In this document: positions 35,331 through 44,114 of the stretch, piece by piece
How the letters are laid out: every line of letters starts with the position of its first letter
Position numbering within the stretch: the stretch's first letter is position 1
Source: Nitrospira sp. UBA5698
GTDB lineage: Bacteria > Nitrospirota > Nitrospiria > Nitrospirales > Nitrospiraceae
NCBI GenBank assembly: GCA_002420115.1
Contig: DIHK01000007.1
Location: forward strand, 46,601 to 110,600
DNA: 64,000 nucleotides
Reading direction: 5' to 3'
The notes under the pieces: generated by a model
What the model saw: only the letters and a program-made list of their open reading frames with translations
What the model was told of the DNA's origin: nothing
Database searches by the model: none
Position numbers and translations under genes: made by a program

Positions 35331-37730
35331 TCATGCTGAAATCCCTCGCACCCGCATGACTGACGGCATTTCGTCGAACACCGCCCGCGCGATCTCGCGC
35401 CCGCTCAATTCCACAGTAATGCTGACGGGCCCGCCGCCGCTCCCGCCGCCCATCGCCTCACGCATAAACGACGCGCCGCGCTTGTTGAGCGGAATCACCG
35501 CCTCACTGCTGCCCGCCTCACCGATCATGCCCAACGTCGGCCCCGTGACCACGCCGCCGTCGGCAAACGCAAACGCCATCAGCGACCCAATAGCCGCGCC
35601 GATGATCGCCACACCCGCCAGAATGGCAATGCCGTACGGAATGCCGAAGATCGTCGCCGCCGCCGCCGCCGCGATGGCCGACAGAAACGTCATGAGCGCG
35701 GTCCCGATCGACACAAAGAAGGGAATCAGCGTTGCCGTAAAAAATCCGGTGATCGCTCCAGTGAGCGCCGCAAAGGTGCCCGTGATCCCCGCCGCCGCGC
35801 CAGCCCATATGCTCGTCGTCGCCGTAGCCGCCGCCGCATCGCCCGCCACGATCGTGGCATTCTTCGCCGCATTGATCCCCATAGTCGAGGCCGCCGTGGC
35901 CGACACAATGCCCAGCTCTACCGAGGCCTGCAGCGCCAGCGCCGCCGCCTTCTGAATGCCGAAATTCAAGAGCCCCTGCAGCACGGCCACCTGCGTCGAC
36001 TTCCAGGCCTGCTCCACAAAATTGCCGCCGTTCACCGCCGCATTCGCCAGGCCCGACGTCCAGCTGGTGGTGATCTGCCCGATGGAAAAGCTATTGCTTT
36101 GCACGATGGCCTGCATCTGTTGCTCAAAAAACGTCGGAAACTGCTGAATCGCCTGCCGCCGCCGCGTGTCCATCTGTAGATCCAGATTCATGATGGCCGC
36201 CGCCTTCTTTTTCTCATCGAAAATCGTTTCCTCGATCACGCGCTTCTGCAGAGCCCCCTCCGCTGCGATCAAATCCATCCGCTTCATACGCGCAATATCC
36301 GAGGCCCCGAACAATGCAAACTCAGACTGAAAGAGCGCCTGCTGCGCCTCGTCGACCACCTTGGCCCGCTCCGCTGCCATCTCAAGCGCGTCGTTGCGAT
36401 GTTTCCAGGCCTCGGTGGCCTCTTGGACTATCTGATAGCCGGCTTCTTCCTCCTGGGTGATCACAGCGAGTTTTTGCTCGGTCTGGAAATACAGATCCAG
36501 CTCCTTGGATAGATCTCCCTGAATGCGTTGATGAATTTGTAACAGTGTCCGTCCGAGAGCCTCCTGCGCTTTTTCCTCGGACGTGAGCGCCCCAAGTTGG
36601 GACTGCGTCATTTGCACGATGACGCGTCCAAGCGCTTCCTGGGCATTTTGTTCCGCCTTTACCAAAGTGTTCTTGTGGATGAACTGCCCGAGCAATCGGT
36701 GGCCGATCTTTTCCTGCTGCTGCCCTAAGGCAATGGCGCGCTCCTGCACGTGGGTGTCCTGCTGGCCAACAGGCGGAGGGGGAACCGCCGGGGGTGGCAG
36801 TTGCGCGGCTCTCAGTGCCGCTGCTGCCGAAGCCAGCCCAGGCATGAGGCCCGAGAGAATCGGATGGTCGGTTTTGACCTTGTTCAGCTCAGTCGAGAAA
36901 TTTGAAACCAGACCTGTCAATTTCGTCACGCCGCTGGTCATCGTCTCGATGCCTTGCGTGACGGGCCCGGCAAAGACCAGGGAAAGGCGTGTCTTCAGCC
37001 CATCAACGGCCTTTCCAAGCTTGTCATAGGAATCGTCCGCTTCTGTCAAGGCATTCATTTGCTCATGGCTGAGCACCAATCCAAATCGCTTCGCGGCCTC
37101 ACTCGATTCGTCAAGCGCCTTGGATCCACGATTGAGGACTGGGATCAGTTCTAGCCCCGCCTTGCCAAACAGCTCAACAGCGAGACGCGATTTCTCTGGC
37201 CCATCCGGCATTTCCTTAAAGCGGTCCGCGACCGCTCGGATCGTCGACTCCGTCGATCCCAGCTCGGTGATGGAGATGCCCATCTGATCAAACAGCGCGG
37301 CGGCTTTCGTCGCTGGATTTTGGGCATCCACGATCTGCCTTGAAAGGGTTCGCATCCCCGAGGTGAGTGTTTCTGCCTGAAAATTGTTTTGTGCCATGAC
37401 CACCGACCAGGATTGCAGGCTCTGCGCATTAATTCCGGTTCGCTGGCTGAGATGGTCGATTGCCTCCGCCTCTTTCCCCGCCTGGAGGGTTAAGGCCACA
37501 GCAGAGGTTGCCGCTGCCGCCACGGCTCCAGCAAGGACTCCCGCCGCTGCCGCACCGCCCTTTGCCAGGTTCATGAAATTATCAATGGATGTACCGAGGC
37601 TGCCGCCGATTGCATGCCCTGCCGATTCTGCGCTCGCCGTGAACCGATCAAGGTTGCGTTGCACGTTATCGAGCGTCTTCATAAGTGGGTTGGCATCCGC
37701 CACGAGTTCCAGTGCAATTCGATTCGCCAT
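35331..37730 (-). CDS. Phage tail tape-measure protein
   Basis: A 799-residue protein with tape-measure layout: a short N-terminal head (LELVADANPLMKTLDNVQRN), a long helical/coiled-coil body, a strongly hydrophobic Ala/Gly-rich stretch (~600-730), and a C-terminal GASFMREAMG/ISVELSGRE-type domain. Such proteins set tail length and pass through the host membrane. No other tail gene is present. The 3' part is very GC-rich (CGCC runs). It ends 81 bases before the excisionase-like gene and begins 17 bases after the small-terminase gene. Confidence 0.8.
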   Translation of the reverse strand: MANRIALELVADANPLMKTLDNVQRNLDRFTASAESAGHAIGGSLGTSIDNFMNLAKGGAAAAGVLAGAVAAAATSAVALTLQAGKEAEAIDHLSQRTGINAQSLQSWSVVMAQNNFQAETLTSGMRTLSRQIVDAQNPATKAAALFDQMGISITELGSTESTIRAVADRFKEMPDGPEKSRLAVELFGKAGLELIPVLNRGSKALDESSEAAKRFGLVLSHEQMNALTEADDSYDKLGKAVDGLKTRLSLVFAGPVTQGIETMTSGVTKLTGLVSNFSTELNKVKTDHPILSGLMPGLASAAAALRAAQLPPPAVPPPPVGQQDTHVQERAIALGQQQEKIGHRLLGQFIHKNTLVKAEQNAQEALGRVIVQMTQSQLGALTSEEKAQEALGRTLLQIHQRIQGDLSKELDLYFQTEQKLAVITQEEEAGYQIVQEATEAWKHRNDALEMAAERAKVVDEAQQALFQSEFALFGASDIARMKRMDLIAAEGALQKRVIEETIFDEKKKAAAIMNLDLQMDTRRRQAIQQFPTFFEQQMQAIVQSNSFSIGQITTSWTSGLANAAVNGGNFVEQAWKSTQVAVLQGLLNFGIQKAAALALQASVELGIVSATAASTMGINAAKNATIVAGDAAAATATTSIWAGAAAGITGTFAALTGAITGFFTATLIPFFVSIGTALMTFLSAIAAAAAATIFGIPYGIAILAGVAIIGAAIGSLMAFAFADGGVVTGPTLGMIGEAGSSEAVIPLNKRGASFMREAMGGGSGGGPVSITVELSGREIARAVFDEMPSVMRVRGISA

Positions 37731-37747
37731 GATGTCTCCTTCGCGTA

Positions 37748-38212
37748 CTACGTAAAGAACCGATGGATCCCTGGCAAGTCCGGCTGATTGCCGTCAGGCA
37801 ATTTCTTCACTCTTGAGTGGGCCACGGGGGACGCGCCGAGCTCTGCCAGCGCGCGATGATAGGCCGTCCTCGCGGTATCCCGAATACGAACCTCCGGCCG
37901 CATGCGGATGACAGTTCCCGCCTCGCCCGTCGTTTCATAGGTCAGGCCTTTCTCTTGGATAATTCGATCTGCAGTCGTCATCTGTGAAAACGCAGAGACG
38001 GCGACGAGTAACATGCCTCCACTGGCAGGACTCAAAATCGGAGCCAGGCGCTCGACCAACCGATCCCACTCTTCGCTCGCGAGCGTGTCGAGGCTCGAGG
38101 GCTTCTCAATTTCTCCAGCCGTAAACGGCTCACCGGTATCCGATACCGGCCGATGGCCCGGGTTACCGGAAAGCAGCCTTAACCGCTCGTCTTTGGGTTT
38201 GCGGCCCTTCAT
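37748..38212 (-). CDS. P27-like phage small terminase protein (I)
   Basis: A 154-residue protein starting MKGRKPKDERLRLLSGNPGH, the conserved opening of P27-family small terminase subunits, and continuing LASEEWDRLVERLAPI and FSQMTTADRIIQEKG. Small terminases recognise phage DNA for packaging. ATG 38212 overlaps the upstream gene by ATGA; the open frame starts earlier. No large terminase follows; the tape-measure gene is next. Confidence 0.72.
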   Translation of the reverse strand: MKGRKPKDERLRLLSGNPGHRPVSDTGEPFTAGEIEKPSSLDTLASEEWDRLVERLAPILSPASGGMLLVAVSAFSQMTTADRIIQEKGLTYETTGEAGTVIRMRPEVRIRDTARTAYHRALAELGASPVAHSRVKKLPDGNQPDLPGIHRFFT

Positions 38213-38586
38213 AAATCTTCCATCACGTTCGGAATGGTTGGGGTGCATCTCAGTGCATGACACGCGACTAAATACGGTTCTTTCCAATCTCTCGACGCCA
38301 ACTTAGAACCTGGCATTCCCCACCGACGCGCCAGCTGTTCGATCTTGACCCGATACGAGAACGCCTGCGCGGCTAACTCAATGAGAGGTCCGTCATGAAG
38401 GAAGATGCCGTCTGGCTGCGCTTGCCGTTCGGCTACGAGCCGGTTCCATTCGCGTAAGGCATCTGCATCAAGTCCAGCGGGCATGGGAGGAGTTCCCTTC
38501 ATCGGTCCGACAATTTCGAAAGGATGAGCGACCTTTCTTGAAGTTTCATGCTCGGCTTGTGGACCTTTACTCATGATCACCTTCAT
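38209..38586 (-). CDS. P27-like small terminase protein (II)
   Basis: A 125-residue protein with the P27-like pattern PPMPAGLDADALREWNRLVA then LIELAAQAFSYRVKIEQL. It sits directly upstream of protein I and overlaps it by ATGA. The pair may be a duplication or two different packaging/regulatory proteins; they are only weakly alike. Start may be a few codons later (KGPQAEHE). Confidence 0.5.
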   Translation of the reverse strand: MKVIMSKGPQAEHETSRKVAHPFEIVGPMKGTPPMPAGLDADALREWNRLVAERQAQPDGIFLHDGPLIELAAQAFSYRVKIEQLARRWGMPGSKLASRDWKEPYLVACHALRCTPTIPNVMEDL

Positions 38587-38682
38587 CCATCACAGAGGGG
38601 GAAAATATTCCCAATTTCGCGGCGGCATACGGTGAGGGAAGACGGTCGGTCTACGCTGAAAACCTGTAGAGATTTCACCCCC

Positions 38683-39027
38683 CTACCCCCTCCTTCTTTC
38701 TGAACCTGTCTTGATATTGTGACATCGCGTGCATAGAGGCTGAAGGTTACACTCATCATCCGTGCCACCATTCACCTTCGGCCTTATGTGGTCCACCAGC
38801 ACAGCCCTGCTCCGCATACACAAACGACAGAATGGGAATCGTTTCAGATACTCAGCCCTCAGCTTTCTCCATTGCCGATCGTACCCTCTTGCCGTCGAGC
38901 TCCCACGCCGATCGTCATAGAGCCGTGGTTTCTCCGCTTGTGGCACCACAGGCCGCGCATGCTTCGCACAAGGGCCCAGCACCGGACATCCAGCAACGGG
39001 GCAGGGTCTCTTCGGCAGCATCGGCAT
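38683..39027 (-). CDS. HNH endonuclease
   Basis: A 114-residue phage-type HNH nuclease with a zinc-binding core: CRLCMRSRAVLVDHIRPKVN, then CNLQPLCTRCHNIKTG. An N-terminal Cys cluster (KRPCPVAGCPVLGPCAKH) is usual in these. Such enzymes often sit beside terminase genes and are needed for packaging cuts. ATG 39027 is set by AAGGAGTGGCCTG; upstream in-frame codons lack a site. It borders the iteron array. Confidence 0.82.
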   Translation of the reverse strand: MPMLPKRPCPVAGCPVLGPCAKHARPVVPQAEKPRLYDDRRGSSTARGYDRQWRKLRAEYLKRFPFCRLCMRSRAVLVDHIRPKVNGGTDDECNLQPLCTRCHNIKTGSERRRG

Positions 39028-39164
39028 CAGGCCACTCCTTGTCGTATTCCGGCGGCAGTCGCAGCTAAACCCCTCGGGTTGAGATCTGCGACTCCGGGCG
39101 GACGTGTACGGTAACGAGTCGCACACGCTCTCCATGCTGACTTGTGACCATTCATTGCATATCC

Positions 39165-39429
39165 ATCGTTGCAACTCCCCCTCTTATAAAGAGGGGGGTT
39201 GCAATCAACGATGCCCTGCAACGATCACCGTTGCAGGGAAACGGTTTGTGAATCAATGAGTTATAGAGAGTTGCAACGCTGCAACGATCTGCAACGATGA
39301 AAAGGCTGCAACGATGCGCTGCAACGATGAAATTCATAAGCCATAGTTGCAACGAAAACCCTTTCCTATGGCGATGTTTCAGCGATTGTGCAACGATGCA
39401 ACGCTCTGCAACGATATTCCTGCAACGAT
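39165..39429 (+). repeat. Iteron array of TGCAACGAT (candidate replication origin)
   Basis: Eight perfect direct copies of TGCAACGAT start at 39217, 39280, 39290, 39307, 39320, 39389, 39407 and 39421. One inverted copy is at 39165, and one-mismatch copies are at 39272, 39348 and 39397. Spacing is irregular (10 to 69 bases). The array fills the non-coding space between the HNH gene and the RepA-like ATPase. Repeats of this kind bind replication initiators in plasmids and phage satellites; the role here is inferred. Confidence 0.8.
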
Positions 39430-39447
39430 GGCTGAACGGGGATGAAC

Positions 39448-40683
39448 TCATCGGTTCACACAAGTCCATTTCGTCTCGCGTCCACTGCCGATCGAGTGCC
39501 ACTTCTGAGCATTCTGGCGCGACAGGGTACTCTTAATCGTGGCCACGGGCGCCGCCAAGGCATCGGCAATCTCTTTGGCCGAATAAACGCCGCCGTCCTT
39601 TTCGAGAAAGTTCCGGATCCGGCTGGCAATAGGGAGCCCTCGCTCGAGTTCAAGCGTCTGGCTCAGGTCGCACGCTTCGTACGCCATTGCCGTGTTCGTC
39701 GCATTCTGGCGCACGCGCAAGCCGATGGGCGGATGTAGCCGGCTCAAGTTCGACTTACGATTGAAGAGCCCGAGCACGGATTCATCGGCGCCAACGTCCT
39801 GCTCTTTCTTCAGCTCCCAAGTCGACCGGGCAAAGTTCTTATAGAACACCGAGCCATAAATGCCGGCCTCTTGTTGCTGCTCGTTCATCTTGGGAATATG
39901 AGCCAGCACCAGAGCACCCCGGTTCAGCATCCGCAGGGCCCGAAACGCTTTCGTGGCCGCTTCAGCACTTGCATCGCCACAGGTTGCAGCAGCCAGACTA
40001 TCCAGGATGATGAAATCAATGCGCTCAAGTTGAACGAGCCGGAGCAAGGTCGGGAGAATGTTCCAGATTGGTTCGTGATGGGTTTGATAAATCAGCTCGG
40101 CAGACTTCAGGGCAGGGTGGCAGGTGGCGATCGCCTCACGGCGCCGCGCGTGCACATCCAGCGTATCCTCGTAATCCAGGTACAACACTCGACCTCTCAC
40201 GGCACTCAGGCCGGCCACCGATTCCCCACTCGAGACGAGCATACCCATCAAGAGTGCCAAAGAGCTTTTCCCGAGCCCGCCATCGCCATACAGAATGGTC
40301 ACCTTGCGAGAGAACACAATCGGATTAAGCTGATAGCTGAGAGTTTCGACCGGCGTCTCGGCGTTCAGCCGATGGGGTGGCTCGCCCTCTCGGAAGCGGC
40401 GGAGAACAAGCACAGCGGTCGCTTCGATCAACCGAGTCCAAGCAGGCAGCTCCAGCCGGCCATCATATTCATGAACTTTCTTGGCGACGCGGCTTTTGTC
40501 ACCATTGAGATTGACCCTCGCACCTTCACACAGAGTCTTGTCTCCGTCGAGCACCGTGAACTCTGAAACAATCCCCTGCGATTGTCTGGTGAGGTATTCC
40601 ACGAGAAAACGAATGTTGCTTTCCGGCCAATGCACAGAGAACCCATTGCCCAAGTCGGAAATCTCAGGATCGCGGGGGGACAT
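39448..40683 (-). CDS. RepA/RecA-like AAA ATPase (replication-associated)
   Basis: A 411-residue ATPase. A ~130-residue N-terminal region precedes a RecA-like core with Walker A GDGGLGKSSLALLMG, Walker B RIDFIILDSLAA and LAHIPKMNEQQQ. The C-terminus (~350-411: IRNFLEKDGGVYSAKEIADA) looks like a winged HTH. It resembles RepA-type hexameric helicase-loader/helicase proteins of plasmids and phages. Adjacent to the iterons, it is the likely replication ATPase. ATG 40683 follows AAGGAGGGCTTG; the gene overlaps its upstream neighbour by 20 bases. Confidence 0.78.
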   Translation of the reverse strand: MSPRDPEISDLGNGFSVHWPESNIRFLVEYLTRQSQGIVSEFTVLDGDKTLCEGARVNLNGDKSRVAKKVHEYDGRLELPAWTRLIEATAVLVLRRFREGEPPHRLNAETPVETLSYQLNPIVFSRKVTILYGDGGLGKSSLALLMGMLVSSGESVAGLSAVRGRVLYLDYEDTLDVHARRREAIATCHPALKSAELIYQTHHEPIWNILPTLLRLVQLERIDFIILDSLAAATCGDASAEAATKAFRALRMLNRGALVLAHIPKMNEQQQEAGIYGSVFYKNFARSTWELKKEQDVGADESVLGLFNRKSNLSRLHPPIGLRVRQNATNTAMAYEACDLSQTLELERGLPIASRIRNFLEKDGGVYSAKEIADALAAPVATIKSTLSRQNAQKWHSIGSGRETKWTCVNR

Positions 40684-41011
40684 CAAGCCCTCCTTGCGTA
40701 GCTGAGCCAGGCAGCACCGTTCGGGCGATTGCGCGTCGAAGGGCTTGCAGCTCAGCGTGAAGGGTACGCACCTTAGCCTGCACTTGAGCCAGTTCGGCTT
40801 CGACAGTGGAACTCATATGCGGCAGCCGGCAACCGTGACGGATATACGCAGAAAACTCTCGATCGCACAGTGCATTGATATAGGTCAGCGATGGACGCGA
40901 AGGATGGCGGCGAGAACGAAACCCTGTTCGATATGGGCGAGGTCGCGTGTCGGAAACAAAGAGATCCGACATTGGGCAATCGAAGGCGTCCTCCTGATAT
41001 TCTTGAGGCAT
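40664..41011 (-). CDS. Hypothetical element protein, C-terminal coiled coil
   Basis: About 115 residues, with an Arg-rich middle and a C-terminal helix (ELAQVQAKVRTLHAELQALR) likely to form a coiled coil. No family recognised. Its stop overlaps the ATPase start. ATG 41011 is supported by GAAGGGA; the frame opens 16 codons earlier. A shorter protein from an internal ATG before the coiled coil cannot be excluded. Confidence 0.5.
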   Translation of the reverse strand: MPQEYQEDAFDCPMSDLFVSDTRPRPYRTGFRSRRHPSRPSLTYINALCDREFSAYIRHGCRLPHMSSTVEAELAQVQAKVRTLHAELQALRRAIARTVLPGSATQGGLDVPPRS

Positions 41012-41062
41012 CAGCAGCGTCCCTTCGCATCTAGCAAAAGTGACACACATATCAGCCAAAAC

Positions 41063-41446
41063 TTAACCAAGCTGCGCTTTGGTGCCAGCATGGGCTCCCT
41101 CATCCACGGGCAGGGGATTGTCGATTGACCGTCCGGCCCGAACGGTCGACGCCTCGTCAGGTGTAAGCAGGCCACACTGCTCACTGAGATCGATCAGTTT
41201 CATCAGATCAAAGAATGATGGCTGCATGTTGAGATTGATCAGATGCGCGTAGAGCGCTTTGTGGTCATCTGGCAGCAGGGGGAACATCCGATCGAGCTCA
41301 TCGCTGGCAAGATGAGCGCACCGAAGTATCTGCACCATCTGCCGGGCGACGAACCTGGGCACGGTATAGTCCGGCGGCGCGGCCACCTTGTGGCGCGGCT
41401 CCTGAAGACCTGCACGTTTCGCTTTCTTAATCTTCCACATGGCCAT
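41063..41446 (-). CDS. Hypothetical element protein
   Basis: A ~127-residue helical protein (YTVPRFVARQMVQILRCAHL, LPDDHKALYAHLINLN). No recognised family. It is part of the minus-strand run of small genes between the HTH genes and the ATPase. The start could be ATG 41446 or 41440. Confidence 0.55.
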   Translation of the reverse strand: MAMWKIKKAKRAGLQEPRHKVAAPPDYTVPRFVARQMVQILRCAHLASDELDRMFPLLPDDHKALYAHLINLNMQPSFFDLMKLIDLSEQCGLLTPDEASTVRAGRSIDNPLPVDEGAHAGTKAQLG

Positions 41447-41536
41447 TCCACCACACGTTTCTAACTGGCAATCGTCAGTGCACGCCCGTCCTCGGATGCG
41501 GCTAGCTTGCACCGCATCCGAGCTCCTGCGCAGTCA

Positions 41537-41830
41537 TCACCCACGCGAGCGGAGTGCAATGACTCCCTCAAACGCCGTTGGAGTGCCCCCCGCTTCCAAA
41601 AGGGCGAGCTCCGTCTCGGCCTCCCATCTACGCAGACGCACTCTAGCCTTTGCGAGGTTGGTTTTAGCGTGCCGCTCATCAGTTCCTGACTGCTCAATGG
41701 CGCGTCGAAGCATGGTGCGGTACTCCGAAGTGTGTTTGAAGCGACGCAAGCTCCCCGCAGCCGTTGCACACTCGTAGTTACTGCGTGAGTCAAATTTACC
41801 GTCCAATCCGATCAACGAGTATTCGCGCAT
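41537..41830 (-). CDS. Hypothetical element protein
   Basis: A 97-residue charged, largely helical protein (SLRRFKHTSEYRTMLRRAIE, TNLAKARVRLRRWEAETELA), with AAGAGGGAGGATGCC before its ATG. No family recognised; possibly nucleic-acid binding from its basic helices. Confidence 0.6.
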   Translation of the reverse strand: MREYSLIGLDGKFDSRSNYECATAAGSLRRFKHTSEYRTMLRRAIEQSGTDERHAKTNLAKARVRLRRWEAETELALLEAGGTPTAFEGVIALRSRG

Positions 41831-41843
41831 GGCATCCTCCCTC

Positions 41844-42476
41844 TTATGCTATGACCAATTCAGAATGATCGATGGATGGCAGCGCCGCCTGCAGTCCCTC
41901 TAACTCCTGTCGCAATTCATCTTCGGTCCGATCCAAGTACTTCAGCTCCTCAGCACGGGAGCGCGCCGCCAGGACAGCACCCGCTCGCCGACTAATGGCC
42001 GGGGCGTTACTGAACCTAAGTCGGGGCGTTTTGGGATTATCGGCAAATAAATTCTTGTCACCAAAACCGATGTGCGTCTTTGGTATGAGCTTGACGAGCT
42101 CAGTATGTTCGGCATTCATGGATTCGATGAATTTATCGAGCTGGGCGGAACATGTAGTCCGCAACAGGGCAAGCTGCTTGTCAATTGCAGCCGAATTCTC
42201 GATCCACTCGCACCACAACCGGGATGTGTTGGCTCGAACGCGCTCCCGAAGTTCAGCGAGCTCGATCTCGAGATCGGCAATACGTGCCTCATCAGCCACC
42301 ATGTCAGCTTTCCGAGCATCGAGTGCACACATCTTCCCCTTGAGATCATTCAACCGTGCAAGAATGCTGGCCCGCTCGGGCACTGCAGGTGCAGCCGAAG
42401 GTGGTTTCGTAGTAGGGCTGCTTGTATGCGACAATTCCTCACGAAGTATTGATTTGACGATCGCTCGAAAATCCAT
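41844..42476 (-). CDS. Hypothetical element protein with coiled coil
   Basis: A 210-residue protein: an N-terminal helix (MDFRAIVKSILREELSH), a Pro/Ala linker, a coiled coil (~45-110, VADEARIADLEIELAELRER), and a C-terminal helix (AEELKYLDRTEDELRQELEG). No family recognised. ATG 42476 follows AAGGAGGAGCGATTC. Confidence 0.6.
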   Translation of the reverse strand: MDFRAIVKSILREELSHTSSPTTKPPSAAPAVPERASILARLNDLKGKMCALDARKADMVADEARIADLEIELAELRERVRANTSRLWCEWIENSAAIDKQLALLRTTCSAQLDKFIESMNAEHTELVKLIPKTHIGFGDKNLFADNPKTPRLRFSNAPAISRRAGAVLAARSRAEELKYLDRTEDELRQELEGLQAALPSIDHSELVIA

Positions 42477-42532
42477 GAATCGCTCCTCCTTGTTGTCGTC
42501 AATCCTTATCACACAGACCATTTGGCATTCGT

Positions 42533-42727
42533 TTACCCACCAGCCGGCCAGATCACGCCTACAGGGAAGCCGATCGCGTGGGCGATCAGCTCCTTCGCTT
42601 CATCGGACGGACAAAGGTAATAATCCTCGATTTGGATGATAGTTTCCGGAGGTACGCCTGCTCGGGCAGCTACCTCTTCGACTGAGAATCCGATGCGCTT
42701 CCGCAAGGTTTTCAGGTTTGGCGACAT
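42533..42727 (-). CDS. Small XRE-like HTH protein (I)
   Basis: A 64-residue helix-turn-helix protein: LKTLRKRIGFSVEEVAARAG then PPETIIQIEDYY, ending FPVGVIWPAGG. It is similar in length and ending to its upstream neighbour (residues in IWPxG). It binds DNA, probably to regulate the element. ATG 42727 is preceded by GGGAGGG. Confidence 0.65.
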   Translation of the reverse strand: MSPNLKTLRKRIGFSVEEVAARAGVPPETIIQIEDYYLCPSDEAKELIAHAIGFPVGVIWPAGG

Positions 42728-42746
42728 CCATCCCTCCCTATCTGCA

Positions 42747-42968
42747 TCACGCCGCTGTTGGTGAACTGGGTTGGTCGCCGGATGGCCAGATCGCCACCAC
42801 ATCAACACCGAGAGCCTTCGCAATCTTCAGTTTCGTCTCCACACGTGGAGTATGGCCGTGCCGTTCGATCGCGACGATGGTCCCGGGCCCGACTCCTGCC
42901 CGTACGGCGACTGCTTGGATAGCCAGCTGACGCGCCACTCGCAAGGACCTAAGTTTTGAAGCCACCAT
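42747..42968 (-). CDS. Small XRE-like HTH protein (II)
   Basis: A 73-residue helix-turn-helix protein: LRSLRVARQLAIQAVAVRAG, GTIVAIERHG, ending VVAIWPSGDQ. It is a diverged paralogue of the next gene. GAGGTGATAATC precedes ATG 42968. It heads the minus-strand run, with an AT-rich region upstream, and is a candidate for the element's repressor/activator pair. Confidence 0.7.
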   Translation of the reverse strand: MVASKLRSLRVARQLAIQAVAVRAGVGPGTIVAIERHGHTPRVETKLKIAKALGVDVVAIWPSGDQPSSPTAA

Positions 42969-42977
42969 GATTATCAC

Positions 42978-43196
42978 CTCATGTTTTTATTGTGTTTACT
43001 CCAGCTATTAAACAAAGTCATTGAGGCTGAATTAAAATAAATGCAGCCTACATAGTGAGGCTGTCGACTGAACAGAGTCTGGCGACTTTGTTCGATGCAC
43101 AGCGCCAAGGCGGACGTTGGCGCTGCGTAATGGGCTGTAATGGAGCTGAGAGGGGTGAGCTAAGCTACAAAGAAGTGGAAGCCGACTTGACGATGC
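42978..43196. promoter_or_regulatory. AT-rich regulatory gap with repeats and a hairpin
   Basis: The first ~60 bases upstream of the XRE gene are AT-rich (TTGTTTAATAG and ACAATAAAAA on the minus strand). TGAGGCTG occurs twice (near 43022 and 43057), with GGCTG/CAGCC forming an inverted repeat around AATTAAAATAAATG. CAGCGCCAA (43100-43108) and TTGGCGCTG (43117-43125) form a perfect 9-bp hairpin without a T-run. Candidate operators for the XRE pair. Confidence 0.4.
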
Positions 43197-43778
43197 TCAG
43201 GTCTGGAGTCGTTTGAGTATCTCAGCCCGTGTGAGGTACCGACTTTTGGAAGAATGTTGCTGTGGTCTTTTACGCTTCCACAACTCTCCCTTGAGTTCAT
43301 CAATCAGCCGGTCGAGCTCTAGGTCTTGCTTGGCCTTGACTCGAGCGCTATGGCGCTCAACCGACTCTGGTTTGCCAAGCCACCACTTTAAGAAAAACGG
43401 CTTCGCGACCGGCCCATACATCTTCTTGAGCCAGGTTTCGTCAGCCGCTGTAAGATTCACAACACTGGTAATATAAAATAGCTTCCAAATCTTGAAATAC
43501 ACCTTAGCTCTCGACAAGGAAATTTTATATTCCTTACTGATATGTCGTGCGACAGCATGCTTTGTTGGAAGGGGTTCGTTTTGCCTTAGCATGTTCAGCA
43601 CGTATTGAGTTATTGCCTTGAAGATCTGAAGGTCAGCAACTTTTGCCCGTACCCCTGGGCGCACCTCTGGATGCACATACTCAAAAGCGGCTCTTGCCGC
43701 GTCGAGGAACTTCCCTTGAGCGTCGAAAGATTTCGCTGCTTGCTTCAAGAGCTTAATGGGCTCAATGTGCCGCGGCAT
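43197..43778 (-). CDS. Hypothetical element protein, basic and helical
   Basis: A 193-residue, strongly basic protein. The middle (HAVARHISKEYKISLSRAKV) looks like a DNA-binding helix pair; the C-terminal third is Lys-rich (KAKQDLELDRLIDELKGELW). No family recognised; possibly replication or packaging related. GGAGTTGA precedes the ATG. AT content is higher than in its neighbours. Confidence 0.6.
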   Translation of the reverse strand: MPRHIEPIKLLKQAAKSFDAQGKFLDAARAAFEYVHPEVRPGVRAKVADLQIFKAITQYVLNMLRQNEPLPTKHAVARHISKEYKISLSRAKVYFKIWKLFYITSVVNLTAADETWLKKMYGPVAKPFFLKWWLGKPESVERHSARVKAKQDLELDRLIDELKGELWKRKRPQQHSSKSRYLTRAEILKRLQT

Positions 43779-43928
43779 TTCAACTCCGATTCTTTTAAGT
43801 TTGGTGTGAGCGATAGCGCAGTACTACTCTATGTGGCCAATAGTCTCCTCGCAATCGCTTCCATTTTATGCGTCGAAAAGATCAACCGCTAGACCGCTGA
43901 CAGCGAGCGGCCTAGCGCCTTCAGGCTC

Positions 43929-44114
43929 TCACCTCTTGCCTGTCCTAGAAAGCTTGATCGCCTCGGCCGCAGTAATTCGGCCCGCCACCACTTCTTTCAT
44001 GATCCTCGACACTAAAGCAGCCTTGTGATGATTCGGCATCCCCTCAGCGGCGTCCAACCAATCTCTCTTCCGGTCGATTTGGCTTGTAAGTATGATCCGC
44101 GTTTGCGATTTCAT
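43929..44114 (-). CDS. Small hypothetical element protein
   Basis: A 61-residue basic helical protein (IDRKRDWLDAAEGMPNHHKA, RITAAEAIKLSRTGKR). Its ATG overlaps the previous gene's stop (ATGA), showing translational coupling. AAAGGAACGCT precedes it. No family recognised. Confidence 0.6.
   Translation of the reverse strand: MKSQTRIILTSQIDRKRDWLDAAEGMPNHHKAALVSRIMKEVVAGRITAAEAIKLSRTGKR

Noticed and set aside
39165..39429. CRISPR array
   Set aside because: The repeat unit is 9 bases with irregular 1-60 base gaps and an inverted copy; there are no long repeats, equal spacers or cas genes. It fits iterons.
39152..39502. Minus-strand frame across the iterons
   Set aside because: It is formed by the repeated 9-mer and has no plausible protein character.
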